A stretch of DNA of 64,000 nt, from positions 19,580,501 to 19,644,500 of the forward strand of contig JAWQUS010000027.1 in NCBI GenBank assembly GCA_036365455.1. The letters are read 5' to 3'. The position numbers were made by a program, and so were the translations under genes. Under the pieces are notes generated by a model that saw only the letters and a program-made list of their open reading frames with translations, did no database searches and was not told the DNA's origin. How positions within the stretch are numbered: the first letter of the stretch is position 1; every line of letters begins with the position of its first letter. This DNA is from Macrosoma leucophasiata. Taxonomy: Eukaryota; Arthropoda; Insecta; Lepidoptera; Hedylidae. This document shows, piece after piece, positions 50,546 to 61,312 of the stretch.

Positions 50546-51419
50546 TAGTTTTTAAAACTTTCTTTAGTCGCATTGCGAAAAAAAAATATGAGAAGGTTAT
50601 GAAAATACGTATCAAATATTAACCTAGTTTTGTAACAATACAGATTGTTCCATAAGTCTGGCATGAGAATAAAACAACATTATTTGCATACCAAAAAAAT
50701 ACAGTTCTATGTGAAATATTATTTAAATTAAACCACGAAATGAAGCCGTAGTTAGGCGGATATCCAATTTTTGAGGTCGTACTTCTTACTCCAACCCATT
50801 TCGCAATTGCAGGCAACGTTCTATAAGATCAGTTGGATCTTGTTTGTGCTCGGATGTGATTAGGGAACGCCGTTCCTTATTAGCATAGCCTTTGTGGATT
50901 GTACTTTGAATGAAACAAAGTTTTATATATTTTTTTAGAGAGAGAATTGCGGTACACTGGTTATAATATTTGTAGCAGAGGGTACAACTATTATTATTAT
51001 ATTTATTTAGCTGAGGTTCCTGAGGTGGAGATGACGCGCCACTCCCGGCTCCCGGCGATCGACGCTCCACTACACCATTCCATATTTTTATTATGATAGA
51101 CATATAGGATTATGTTTTATACTCATATTTTATTTTATTTCCTATTGATCTATTGATTATTGTTTGTACCTACCAGTATGTAGGTGTTTATCATTTTATA
51201 AAGCACCTATGTTATTTTAATGGTTTTATTATCTGTATTATATCCGTATGTATGTATCATATTTAAGTGTTAGTACAATTATCCTGAATTATAATATTGA
51301 CATTCGTGGTTCACTCACGCTAAGGTTCCTGTTGAAAACCAGCGTCAGGTACCTCGTATATGAAGTTACCTGACATTTGCTGGACAGGACACCTTTCTTT
51401 CTATTTCTTAGATTTTATT
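50546..51419. other. Mostly unassigned
   Basis: A GC-richer patch at 51005-51075 (ctgaggtggagatgacgcgc, gctcccggcgatcgacgctc) and ccagcgtcaggtacc near 51341 could be LINE UTR pieces. Nothing is secure. Confidence 0.35.
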
Positions 51420-51535
51420 GGTGGCATTGTCTCAGTTTAGGCACTCGAGAGCGTAGGCACCACCGCCTTACCTAAACTATCTGTCGCCAGATAGTAGTGT
51501 TGAGATCTATCGCCGGAGCTCTACCACCTGCATTA
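51420..51535 (+). mobile_element. Fam-A fragment, rearranged
   Basis: cgagagcgtaggcaccaccg and cttacctaaactatctgtcg, then gatagtagtgttgagatcta run plus; the end, cggagctctaccacctgc, is a minus-strand Fam-A 5' end. A small inverted join of two 5' ends. Confidence 0.7.
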
Positions 51536-51576
51536 AAAAAGTATATTTTTAGTAAAAACGATTCATTTTTAACTAG

Positions 51577-51745
51577 TAACTCATGTAATAAAATCCTAAA
51601 ACGACCTGACATGTTCATCAACGCGTCGACTCTATCGTCACTAATTAAATTCAAAATTAATGAAATTCAAGCGTTCCTCTTTGTGCCTGTATCCCCCGCA
51701 ATTAGATTACATGGTTCATGTCCAAAGAAAAGATTCGTTTGTTGG
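51577..51745. repeat. Repeat Q, copy 1 (partner 52900-53062)
   Basis: ataaaatcctaaaacgacct, acatgttcatcaacgc, ctaattaaattcaaaattaa, gaaattcaagcg and tgtatcccccgcaattagat recur in order at 52900-53062. Same orientation, 1.3 kb apart. Family unknown. Confidence 0.75.
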
Positions 51746-51851
51746 CTCACAAAGTTACATTTGTTAAAATAGGGAAAACAGAACATTTTTTTGTATAAAT
51801 ATACAAGCGGTAAGGTATACAAAAAAAATAGTTTTAAGTGATGCGTCTACG

Positions 51852-52134
51852 TTTTTTTGTGTTATGAAAGTAGCAAGCAAGCATGCAGTTCACATTAACG
51901 TTAAGTGATGACTGCAGCCTATAGACACTTACACAAAGACCAGAGGTCAAAATGCAGATGCGTTGCCACTTTTGAGGCCTAAGGTGTTATGCCTTTGTGC
52001 CGGCAATTACAGGGTACATTACCACGTGACCGGAATACGATAGTGCTAAACACAGCCATTTAGCAGCAAGTATATTAGGTAATGCGGTGGTGCCTACGCC
52101 CAAGAGCTCCGTCATTGGAGCTCTACCACCAGTA
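51852..52134 (-). mobile_element. Fam-A, full length
   Basis: Minus orientation, poly-T at 51852 (gtttttttgtgttatgaaag), 5' end ggagctctaccaccagta at 52134. Lies between the two repeat Q copies. Confidence 0.94.
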
Positions 52135-52391
52135 AAAGCTAGCATATTTATCGTTTTAGTGTTCTTAAAGGATATTTTTATACGACCTTGTTGAATAAAC
52201 CATAAAAAATATCTGCAATAAATATTACGAGTAGATCTTGATATTGTAGAAAGCATATTCGCGGATTTCTCACGTATACTTCTACTCCTGACTTTCTCTT
52301 ATCCGACAATTCATTCGTTTTCCAGCTATCGTGGTCACGGGCGAACCCTGCCGCCTGAGCCTCTGCCGAGCGTGAAAGCGAGAGCACGGAA

Positions 52392-52703
52392 CCATAGAGC
52401 AACACGGGCCACCGGCCGCGGCGAACCGGAGGGAAGAAGCCATATAATACCGGCTTTCCACTCTCCGCAGAGTACAATCCCAAGTGGGTCGCCTGTCGCC
52501 TAGAAGTTTTAATGTGTGTGTGAAATTATTAATGTATTTTGTTCAAAGTGTGAGTTTCGTACTAATAAGCGATTTTGGTAGAGAGTGTGTGTGTGTCACA
52601 CGCATTCCCCTCCGCAAAAAATGTTTTGCATCATTAATAAACGCTATGGCTACTCCCTTCCGGTCCCTGCGACGGCCGGTGGCCCACATTGCTCTATGCA
52701 TGG
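52392..52703. mobile_element. MITE K, intact, ~50-bp TIRs
   Basis: 312 bp. Left ccatagagcaacacgggcca-ccggccgcggcgaaccggag; right, as complement, ccatgcatagagcaatgtgg-gccaccggccgtcgcaggga. Body gtcgcctgtcgcctagaagt, gagtgtgtgtgtgtcacacg and ttttgcatcattaataaacg. Its uninterrupted form shows where the LINE entered the copy at 23367. Confidence 0.85.
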
Positions 52704-52899
52704 AACAAATATCTATCACATAAAATTGTCATCCATAAGCGAATTTTACAGACAACCATTTTTACTTAAAACAGGTTTTTCTCTTCTGAATAATAATAAG
52801 AATTAATCCACAGAATTTTCCATTCTTATTAGCTACGGCGAAAATTTAAGCTGTTTATTATTTATGTAATGAAACCCGAAAAAACGGTACAGTAAGCAA

Positions 52900-53062
52900 T
52901 TTAATAAAATCCCAAAACGAGCTTACATGTTTATTATTTCCTTGGCCTTCTCTTCGCTAATTAAATTCAGAATTAATGAGATTCAAGTGACGCACCCTGC
53001 GTATCCCCCGCATTTAGATGCGGTCAGTGTTTTAGAGAAAATATTTCGTTTGTTTGTGCCAT
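52900..53062. repeat. Repeat Q, copy 2
   Basis: ataaaatcccaaaacgagct, acatgtttattatttcc, ctaattaaattcagaattaa, gagattcaagtg and gtatcccccgcatttagatg. About 75-80 percent identical to copy 1 by eye. Confidence 0.75.
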
Positions 53063-53767
53063 GTTCGATGCCACGTGGCTTTATAATGATAGGACTTATC
53101 CCAAAATTACTGTAAATTTAATATTGCGCTATTAAGTCCATACGCAACAATATAAAAAAGGGTGTATGTACTTATGTACGCATGTAAAAAGATATACTTC
53201 TTTAGCGCAATAATCCAATATACCAGAAATAAAAAAACACAAAAAAGTTAAGCAACTAACTTCAAACTGTTGCTTTTATCTGTCGATGTGTCGGAGCTTC
53301 GTAAAAATTCACTTTCATCATTTTTCTTAATCGCGCCAATAGAATTTTAACTTTAAAATATCATGAAACCATCTTTTTCTGACAAAACAATATATTTTAT
53401 TTGTTTATATAACCGTAAAAAAAGAACAACCACCTCTTGTGATATTTCAATGCTCACAACTTAACACATTCAAAATTTTGTATTAAATATAATAAACAAA
53501 GTATCTTGTGACTAAATAGATAGGAATATAAGTATTAATTAATTTATTTTTTACAGGTATACAAGTACAGGTTTAAAAAGGCATTGCATACTCAGTTTTA
53601 ATGATTGTCATATTACTATTTTCTTTTCCATCTTGTACTTTTAAGTTTTTTCGTTATAGAACTACATAGTCAGAGTTTGGTATTCCATTATTATTATTTC
53701 GTGTCCCATTGCATGAAATCCAAATGTCATTTCTGCCATTAATGCCTAAGAAAACGAAATTATAAAC
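53063..53767. other. AT-rich, no recognised feature
   Basis: No frames, no repeats seen. Confidence 0.4.
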
Positions 53768-54062
53768 GTAACTTCACGCCTGTAATCCCCGAAGGGGTAG
53801 GCAGAGCAAAATGCATGCATTCAAGCATACATGCAAACACCCACGATTCACCGGTTACGTTTTGGCCCATGTAACACGTGGCTAGCTATTCGACATCTCC
53901 GGGCCCATTACCAAACTTCGAGGTACTGGGAAATTGCCAGAAAAAGGAAAAATCCCAATAGAACCAGAGAGAGATAAAGGACTTTACACCACCCGGGATT
54001 CGAACCCAGGACCTCAGCGTAGTAGTAGTGGCCTGCTACCACTAGGCTATCGAGGCAGTCCA
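53768..54062 (-). mobile_element. T4 tRNA-derived SINE, full length
   Basis: Minus-strand head: gactgcctcgatagcctagt, ggtagcaggccactactact and cctgggttcgaatcccgggt (B box). Body and 3' end as in 38259-38571, with a 4-5 bp change near 53885 (cacgtggctagctattcgac). Confidence 0.9.
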
Positions 54063-54102
54063 CAGTAAATTGAATTATGACCACCAGATTCATGGATTAG
54101 AC

Positions 54103-54345
54103 GTTTTTTATTTAATGAAGGTAGCAAACATACGTGCAGTTGACATGGTTGGTAAGTCACTTCTGCGACGTACAGATATCTTTACAAAAACAGAAGATGA
54201 AAATACAGATTCGTTGTCATACATGAGCCTCAAGTTGTTTTGGATCTGTGATAATTGTTACTAGAATATTCATTACCTTCTAACCGGAACATAACAGTGC
54301 TGAACACTACCATTTAGGGGCAGATAGATTGGGTAATGCGATGGT
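54103..54345 (-). mobile_element. Fam-A, old copy
   Basis: tgcagttgacatggttggta, aaaatacagattcgttgtca, cggaacataacagtgctgaa and ggtaatgcgatggtgaac in order. Highly diverged. Confidence 0.68.
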
Positions 54346-54439
54346 GAACATTGATTGGAAATCTAGCATCATATTTAGAGTCAATTATTTATTCTTCAAG
54401 TTTCTGCAAAATTGTTTCAAAACACCTACAACATTGTGG

Positions 54440-55249
54440 CCTTATTCTATTGTGTTACCTCAAATGACAGAGTTCATGTGTGCTCAGGATGATGGATTAG
54501 GGTCCATATCGACCCTACACTCATTTATCATTGGACATCTGAACCTAAAACAATTTTAGGTTATAAATAGTCACTTTGAGTAAGAGAGATAGATGTTTTA
54601 GTGATACAGTTGTGTTATGGATTGAACGATATATATTTTTTCAAGTTATGAATCAACTAATCAAGGTGAATATTTGTTTGTTTGAGAGTTCATCATATTT
54701 AAATTTTATGATTGTGTTTTTGCTTGATGATTCACTTGGAAATAAAAATTGAGATGCAAATAACCATATCGGATATAAAATATAATTTGATTTTATTTTT
54801 ACCAAATTACATGTTTCCTTTTTCTTTCTTTGTGTAATATCCATGTTGATATGAAAAATTGAGAAAAAAATGTACATTTTAGTGGATGAAATAACAGCAT
54901 CATGTTAAAATGGTTGGAAAATTATCTCTTGAAGTTGCAAATAGCAAGATCAGGTTTTATTTCCAAAGAACAAAATTTAAGTACACATTAAGCGTGAGGA
55001 GTATTTTTTAAATTATTTTTTCTTCAATATCGTCTTAATAGGTACAACGAAATGTGTGCACCTTATTCTGTTGTGTTACCTGAAATGACAGAGTTCATGT
55101 GTGCTCAGGATGATGGATTAGGGTCCATATCGACCCTACACTCATTTGTCATTGGACATCAGAACCTAATACAATTTTAGGATATAAATAGTCACTTTGA
55201 GTAAGAGAGACAGATGTTTTAGTGATACAACTGTGTCGTTGATTGAACG
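54440..55249. repeat. ~190-bp direct repeats 621 bp apart
   Basis: Copy 1 (54440-54629) and copy 2 (55061-55249) share ccttattctattgtgttacc, atgacagagttcatgtgtgc, tcaggatgatggattagggt, ccatatcgaccctacactca and gagtaagagagatagatgtt. Identity is roughly 92-95 percent. The ~430 bp between is AT-rich and non-coding. Could be a tandem duplication or LTR-like pair; TG...CA ends were not seen. Confidence 0.85.
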
Positions 55250-55324
55250 GGTTTTTTTCTTGGTATACGACCAAACTATTCGATTTTGATTCCATTTATC
55301 ATATTTAAATTTCAATACAATTCA

Positions 55325-55470
55325 ATTCTTCAAAAATGGCGTCAAAAGAGTCCTTCAGGGCTGGCAGCGCGTTGGCGAGTCCCCTGGTGTTGCAAATGTT
55401 CATAGGCGACGGTGACTACTTTCCATCAGGTGGCCCGTCTGCTTGTCTGTCAATCCCTTGACATAAAAAA
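55325..55470 (+). mobile_element. LINE 3' end (LWNELPS family)
   Basis: aaaaatggcgtcaaaagagt, ccttcagggctggcagcgcg, gttggcgagtcccctggtgt, gcgacggtgactactttcca, ggcccgtctgcttgtctgtc and a poly-A. Near-consensus compared with 23850-23983; 5' truncated to ~145 bp. Confidence 0.85.
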
Positions 55471-56436
55471 AAACCGATTGAATGTATCTTAAAACATTGT
55501 CTTTCTTATCTACTATCATCTACTACTATCATTAAATATCTGATGACTATATGCCATAAAAGCGTATAATAATGACAAAATGGCATTACAAATCGGGCAA
55601 TCACCTTTTCCCTGATCCAAGGTTGAACATGGAGTCCGTAGATTTTTTAACATCACTGTCATACACTAATCTACTAAATCAGGCTTGAAAAATAATACAC
55701 GGCGACATTTAATAAAGAACTTTGATCATCTTGAAAGCTATGCCTAACAATGTTCATTAGCCTTTGAAAATAAATCCTATTAGGCACGAGCACTCAATAT
55801 GAGCACTTATGACATATTATAATCATCATCAGTTTATGGGTACTCCGTTTATTTTTTTCTAGGTATTCCTTTATAGTCAAGCTTTCTCTCACAAAATTTT
55901 ATGAGTGACATAAATTAAGTAATATCTTGCGCATAAAACTATCCCATTATTACAAAAAAAGAAATGACAAAAGCCGTAACCTTTCAACCCGTAAATGCTT
56001 ACTAGCATTTTACCACCAACCTAACCCTTTCGTCCCCACATCGAAATGTATTCATACGGCATAAAGTGCTCCGCGCGTCACCAGTGTGACTAGACCTGTT
56101 ACCCCCTTAGCTAGGGTTCATATTTGGTACTGAGATACATTTGGAGATGTCAAGGTAGGTTGGTGGCACATTTGCACCCGGCAAGAAAAAGGTTACTCCG
56201 ACCCACTTACGCGTTAGGAGCGACCCGATTAGTAATGTTAGAGCGCCTTAGAAAAATATCAAAATTCGAATGTATGGATGCGTTTCGCTGCGTTATATGG
56301 CAGATATTGGATTGGACAGTTTAAGGCCGGCGGTTTATTGTATTCCGTTCTATTTGTTGGGTTCCGTGCGTAAAAGTAACACCGGGGCTGTAATATAACG
56401 TCACGATGACTCGTTATTAGGACTAGAATGTTTTTA
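55471..56436. other. Unassigned
   Basis: No repeat recognised. One 66-codon frame at 56124-56324 (with LHPARKRLLRPTYALGATRL) matches nothing I know. Confidence 0.35.
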
Positions 56437-56615
56437 GTGTATGTATGTATGTATCTTCACACCAGGTCAGATCTTACCAGTAGGCAGAGAGTGTAGAGCG
56501 CCAGATATCCCGGTCCAGACATACCTCTCGTGTCTCATCTACCTTCATCATTCTCTTCATAAATGCACGTCGATTCCTAAGAATTATGACCCCACCATCA
56601 GACAGAACAATCAAC
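56437..56615 (+). repeat. Repeat D, copy
   Basis: tatgtatgtatgtatcttca, taggcagagagtgtagagcg, ccagatatcccggtccagac, ctaccttcatcattctcttc and accccaccatcagacagaac; matches 33680-33858 almost base for base, apart from a diverged patch near 56470. Confidence 0.78.
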
Positions 56616-56748
56616 ATCAACTTCTTAGTGTAGCTCTATAATATCCAAAAATATTTCAACAGAACTAACTTATCCAACGGTAAAGCTGTTATAATGACAA
56701 TATAATTTTTTTCTTTTCTATTTCTTTTATATTCTCATAAATTTTAAA

Positions 56749-56912
56749 CGGCCCTGTAATTTCCGGCACAGAAGCATAACACCTTAGGCCTCAGAAGTGC
56801 AAGGCATCTCCATTTTGACCTATAGTCATTGTGTGGGTGTCTATAGGCTGCAGTCATCACTTAACATCAATGTGAACTGCATGCTTGTTTGCCACTTCAA
56901 TTAGATAAAAAA
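56749..56912 (+). mobile_element. Fam-A, 5' truncated
   Basis: cggccctgtaatttccggca to gccacttcaattagataaaa. Adjacent to another Fam-A in the same orientation. Confidence 0.92.
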
Positions 56913-56914
56913 AT

Positions 56915-57122
56915 GGTTTATCACTGTTGTGTTCCAGTTCGATGATAATGTATGGCCCCGTAATATTAATCACAGAGACATAACAACTTAGGTCTCTAAC
57001 TCAGGGAAGGCAACGCATTTGCATCGACCTCTGGATTTTATGTAGATGTCTATAGGCTGCAGTCATCACTTAAAATCACTATGAACTGCATGCTTATTGG
57101 CCACCTTCGCAACATTAAAAAG
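56915..57122 (+). mobile_element. Fam-A, older subfamily
   Basis: atcactgttgtgttccagtt, atggccccgtaatattaatc, acagagacataacaactta, gcatttgcatcgacctctgg and gcatgcttattggccacctt. Shares the cacagagaca variant and ccacctt ending with 4161 and 58695, which marks a subfamily. Confidence 0.85.
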
Positions 57123-57516
57123 AAACATGAAGACCGCATATCTCAATGCCTCTTCTCCTGACACCCGAACTCAAGAATATATTGCGTCTGCTTGTAAACA
57201 CATTACCATCTAACTGTGGATATTTATGGGTTGCAATAAGTAAAGGCAGAGAGCCATTACTATTTCTAACACTTTCCTGGCTTTTCAATAGTTTCCGTAT
57301 GAGCAAACTTACGGACGGTTAGAGCGAGTTGGACCGCTCTTAGAAACAATTCCGTGCCATGTTCGATACAAAACACATATTAAATTTGTAGATGAATAAA
57401 AATCAAGTGTCTTATAATGGTAACTCGAAGAGTAATACAATTAAATATGCTTGCGATTTATAAATGGATGCTTTTTTACACGGCAGTGTTATATTCTATC
57501 TCTCCGTTTGCATACA

Positions 57517-57690
57517 TAAATATTATAATTGCGAAAGTTTGTATGTTTGTTTGTTTGTTACTCCTTCACGCAAAAACTGCTGAACCGATTTTCATGAAAT
57601 TTGGCACACACATAGAGGATAACTTGGATTAACACATAGAATAAATAGTTTTTATCCCTAAAAAATGTTCCTGGGGGATGCCATGGGATG
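57517..57690 (+). repeat. Widespread arthropod repeat fragment
   Basis: attgcgaaagtttgtatgtt, tgtttgttactccttcacgc, aaaaactgctgaaccgattt, tcatgaaatttggcacacac and a following tagtttttatccc segment. A common interspersed repeat in insects (from memory); its class is not resolved here. Confidence 0.65.
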
Positions 57691-58276
57691 GTTTGATGAG
57701 TTTCCACAGGTTACGCGAATAATAATATCACATAATCCTTAAATTCGTTTTATTCGCATGTGTAAAGTTCGAAAACTCGAGAAAACCTTAAGAGCGTAAA
57801 TACAAATGAATGTGTAAATAAATTGGACTCGTCCAAGATATACGGTACCTTATCTACATGATGTAACTAAACGACTTCCAACTTAAATTTAACGTGGCCC
57901 CGCAAAATTAGATTTGGCTTACTTTAAAAATATGTTTAAGATGGGGTCAAGACATTCTCGGTAAACGCAAACTTGGCTCCAAGATAAAAAGTTTAAAAGT
58001 AAGTTAGTTACAACGTAGTATTTCAAAGTGTAGGTCCTATCCGTTGGAACTTCTACACGTATATGTGCTTTGTAGAATGAAGATTGAATCGTGATGCTTC
58101 CATTTTAAAGTTGCATTTTGAGTGAGGTATTAAGGCACTAAGACACTTTTGAAATTCAGTGTGCTCATTAATGCAAATGTTTCATGTTTTGTACCCGAAT
58201 ACTGAACTTTTACCGAATTAATTGTTTCACAGATTTGTCTAAACTCTTATTTACTTTATTAATGCAATCAGTTAGA
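57691..58276. other. Unassigned
   Basis: No repeat or coding signal recognised. Confidence 0.35.
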
Positions 58277-58493
58277 GCCCACAGACAGAGAGCGGTTTGG
58301 AGTTCAGGGCGAGATTCACAGACCACACTACGACTTTACTTTCGAGCAAAGTACGCTTCGAATTGGCAAAACCCATACATTTTTGACAGTTTTAAGCAAA
58401 ACACACGTGAACGCCACTTGTGTGCGTCGGAACTCTTGAGCGGTCAACGGTCACTAGAACACGGCACTCTGACCGCTCTCTGTCTGCATGGGC
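58277..58493. mobile_element. MITE with gcccannnagacagagagcggt TIRs
   Basis: Left gcccacagacagagagcggt, right (complement) gcccatgcagacagagagcg-gt. The 217 bp between contains a chance open frame but no recognisable domain. Inserted at or beside the 5' end of the Fam-B copy at 58492. Confidence 0.75.
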
Positions 58494-58692
58494 CATCAAC
58501 CGAACAATGGCAGTCAATCCATTCCAACGGAGCGGTAGTAAATATGAAATAGCAAGACGGACAGCAGCGTTCTAGGATAAAACTAACGCCACTGCGATCG
58601 CCAATCCGCATGCCAAGTGTGGCGATTATGGCATATCCCTCTAATCGGGAGGCTTTTGTCCAGCTATGGACGTCTTACAGCTATGATGATGA
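58492..58692 (+). mobile_element. Fam-B, 3' two thirds
   Basis: atcaaccgaacaatggcagt, accattccaa-type segment, ggagcggtagtaaatatg, aaaactaacgccactgcgat, cgccaatccgcatgccaagt, tccagctatggacgtcttac and the terminal agctatgatgatgag. The gat-rich end is the junction with Fam-A. Confidence 0.82.
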
Positions 58693-58694
58693 GC

Positions 58695-58973
58695 TTGGTA
58701 GAATTCCAATGTAACTCGCGGGCGTAGTCACCACCGCATTACCTTATTTATCTGTCGCTAAATGGCAGTGTTCAGCACTATTGTGTTCCAGTTAGATGGT
58801 AATGTATAGCCCCGTAATAACTATCACAGAGACAGAACACCTAACCTGTCAGGGTTGGCAACGCATCTGCATTTTGACCTCTAGTTTTTGTAATGATGTC
58901 TGTAGGTTGCAGTCATCACTTAACATCAATGTGAACTGCATGCTTTTTTGCCACCTTTGTAACATAAAAAAAA
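58695..58973 (+). mobile_element. Fam-A, older subfamily, full length
   Basis: ttggtagaattccaatgtaa, ctcgcgggcgtagtcaccac, atggtaatgtatagccccgt, cacagagacagaacaccta and ttgccacctttgtaacataa. The 5' hairpin is decayed. Inserted in the Fam-B gat tail. Confidence 0.88.
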
Positions 58974-59520
58974 TACGTACGTGGTAACCGTTCGGTTGAT
59001 TAACACAGATTTAGTAAATTGTTCTATTACGTGTCGAGTGTATTAAATTTCATCGCTTTTCAGTAAAACAAAACAACCCATAATCCTCCTTATTACTTGC
59101 CGCTAAGTTCTTCATTTATATCTATGGAGTAAGAATGTAAAATGAAAGACAAATTAATTAAATGTTAATATTTTATTTACTTACATTAAATTTCAGTTCG
59201 CTTATCAATATATACAAAACCTATATCACATTCAAATTAGCGATGACGATTTAGTAAATAGTGAGTAGTTACAACAACGGATATTCTTTACAATAAATAA
59301 ATAAATGAGATTAGGATGAATTTTTAAACTTCTTTTATATGTATAATAACAAAAAAATGTTTTACAGGGAATACGTCAGGGTTAACAAAAAAAAAATGTA
59401 TTGTATATGATTACAAAAATAAAATGTAATAGGTATAATAATTATTATTTTATCTCAAGGCCTGAATCGATATAATTAGGATATTTGTCGTAATCATAGC
59501 CGGTCTGGAACGATTGTCAA
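58974..59520. other. AT-rich, no recognised feature
   Basis: Only a Fam-A crumb (ttacttgccgctaagttctt near 59092). Confidence 0.4.
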
Positions 59521-59523
59521 TGC

Positions 59524-59568
59524 TCTATTTACGTAATAGGTTAGGGATCCTAACCTGTTACGTAAATA
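59524..59568. repeat. Short palindrome, 21-bp arms
   Basis: ctatttacgtaataggttag-g (59524-59544) and its complement (59548-59568) with one mismatch and a gat spacer. An echo, gggatcctaacctataaca, follows at 59692. Could be part of a MITE. Confidence 0.85.
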
Positions 59569-59829
59569 GGAAAAATACTTGCGACCAAATTTTGATTGGT
59601 AACCCAGTGGATATTATGTATTCTCTTGATTTTAAATAAGCATAAAAATTAGGTTTGCAGCATGTCTGGATGAACGAAATGATTCTGCAATGGGATCCTA
59701 ACCTATAACAAGCGTGTTAAAATAACATTGCTGGAAGATCTGTCAACTTAATTTACGATGAAGCTATGATTAGTTGACAAACACTTTGATGGGCAAAAAG
59801 CCGACGTGACGGGACGGCGGCATGACGTT

Positions 59830-60244
59830 TAGGAGTTGTAATGAACGAGATATTATGGAAGATGCCACACCGACCCGTCCCACCCGGCGTGACGGGAACC
59901 GTCGCCGCCGCCGCGCCGCTGCGTCGAGCCGGAACAGAACACAGAACTCCTATCCCACCGGTTCTGTGTTGCGTTCTGGCTCGACCACAAGGTCGAGTCG
60001 CTTTCCCCTGTGGCAAAGTACAAGACTAAATGGTCATATACCTGTCGCCCAGATATTTTAATGTGTGCGTGAAATTGTTCATGTATTTTGTTAAAGTCAA
60101 GGTGTGAGTTTCGTAGCAATATAGTGAGTGTGTATCACAGGTATTACCCCCCGGAAAAAATGACAGACTGTTTTGCATCGGTAATAAACGCTATGGCTAT
60201 TCCCCTCCGGTCCACCGCGACCGGTGGGCCGAGTTGCGCTATGG
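59830..60244. mobile_element. MITE K relative with a GC-rich left part
   Basis: From ~59995 the K body is clear: gtcgcccagatattttaatg, gaaattgttcatgtattttg, gtgtgtatcacaggtattac, gactgttttgcatcggtaat, then the right TIR ctattcccctccggtccacc and gggccgagttgcgctatgg. The left TIR is replaced by GC-rich sequence with its own inverted words (gagccggaacagaacacaga and ttctgtgttgcgttctggct). Confidence 0.65.
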
Positions 60245-61162
60245 ACTCGACGCGAGAGGCACGCTGGTCACACTACCGGCGGAGCGTGATCGCGCTCGCA
60301 GTGTGAACGCTACGCCACACCACGTTGGCTATCTGGCCTGTCCTTTAGAAGAAATAGTAGCGTACACAAAATATCTTTAAAAATCTTGAATTTTGCTCGT
60401 TTTAATACTAATAAGATAATAAGCATATGGTAACATTTTTGGCCATCAAGTATTTTTGGTACTTATAAAATACGAGTACTCCAATAATGATTTCGCCACC
60501 GTTAATATCTGAAGCAAGCAAATTTAAAAAAAGATTATACTACCACTCATATTCTTGCTTATTGACTCTCTGCTAGCAATTACGGGCTACACACTATTGA
60601 AATTTTACAATTTGTAAAATAAATCTGAATATATCTGTATGCCTGTACCTGAATTGAAATGATATCAGTAACATGACATTCAAAATAAACAAACAAGTAG
60701 GATGTTCCATGAAACGAACTCGAATTATTTGCATTCATTCTATTGACATTTCTCTTTGCTCTCTCTGTTTTCGTAATTGGCGTACTTGTGCCTTATTTCG
60801 TAGAAATCTTCACAAAAATGCGTTTCTGAACAAATATTTGATGCCGATATCTATTAATCATTATAAAAAGTGTTCCAACTTTGCCCTTTATCTTGTTTAA
60901 TATTCTTGACTATCCCTTAATAAAAAACCCCGGTCCTTATAAACTTCCATAAAAAATGTTTTTAGTGCTTTCAAATAAAAATAACTCCACCCCCATCTCC
61001 CCTATAAAACATAAAGCGATACTATTTTATGTAGCTGATCAAAAAAGAATTTGTTATGATCGTATTTAAAAATCATTAAAAGAAATTCGGATATATTTCA
61101 GATAAAATCTATTTTACAGTATCAGAGAACACTATGAACTAATTCACATTAATCTGTACACT
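60245..61162. other. Unassigned
   Basis: No repeats recognised; AT-rich from 60370. Confidence 0.4.
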
Positions 61163-61312
61163 AACCCCTTTATTCTTAAACGTACTTTAGATACGTTTTA
61201 GCTATAGAATGCTTTGTCTCTGTCAGTTGCATTGTCAAATGTGCAGGATAGAAAAAGACAAAGGAGAGATTAGCAACACTTTAGCTAAAATACGTTTATG
61301 AATAAGGGGGTT
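61163..61312. mobile_element. MITE ccccttattcataaacgta, copy 3
   Basis: aacccctttattcttaaacg at the left, tacgtttatgaataaggggg plus tt at the right. Body near identical to the copies at 9611 and 40041. Confidence 0.9.

Noticed and set aside
54440..55249. LTR retrotransposon
   Set aside because: No TG..CA ends, primer-binding site, polypurine tract or gag/pol remnant between the direct repeats.
58184..58552. A 122-codon open frame on the plus strand
   Set aside because: It crosses unique sequence, an entire MITE with inverted ends and the start of Fam-B; no domain is recognisable.
59753..60119. Overlapping GC-rich open frames on both strands
   Set aside because: They coincide with the degraded MITE K relative and its inverted words; no frame is favoured and none resembles a protein family.
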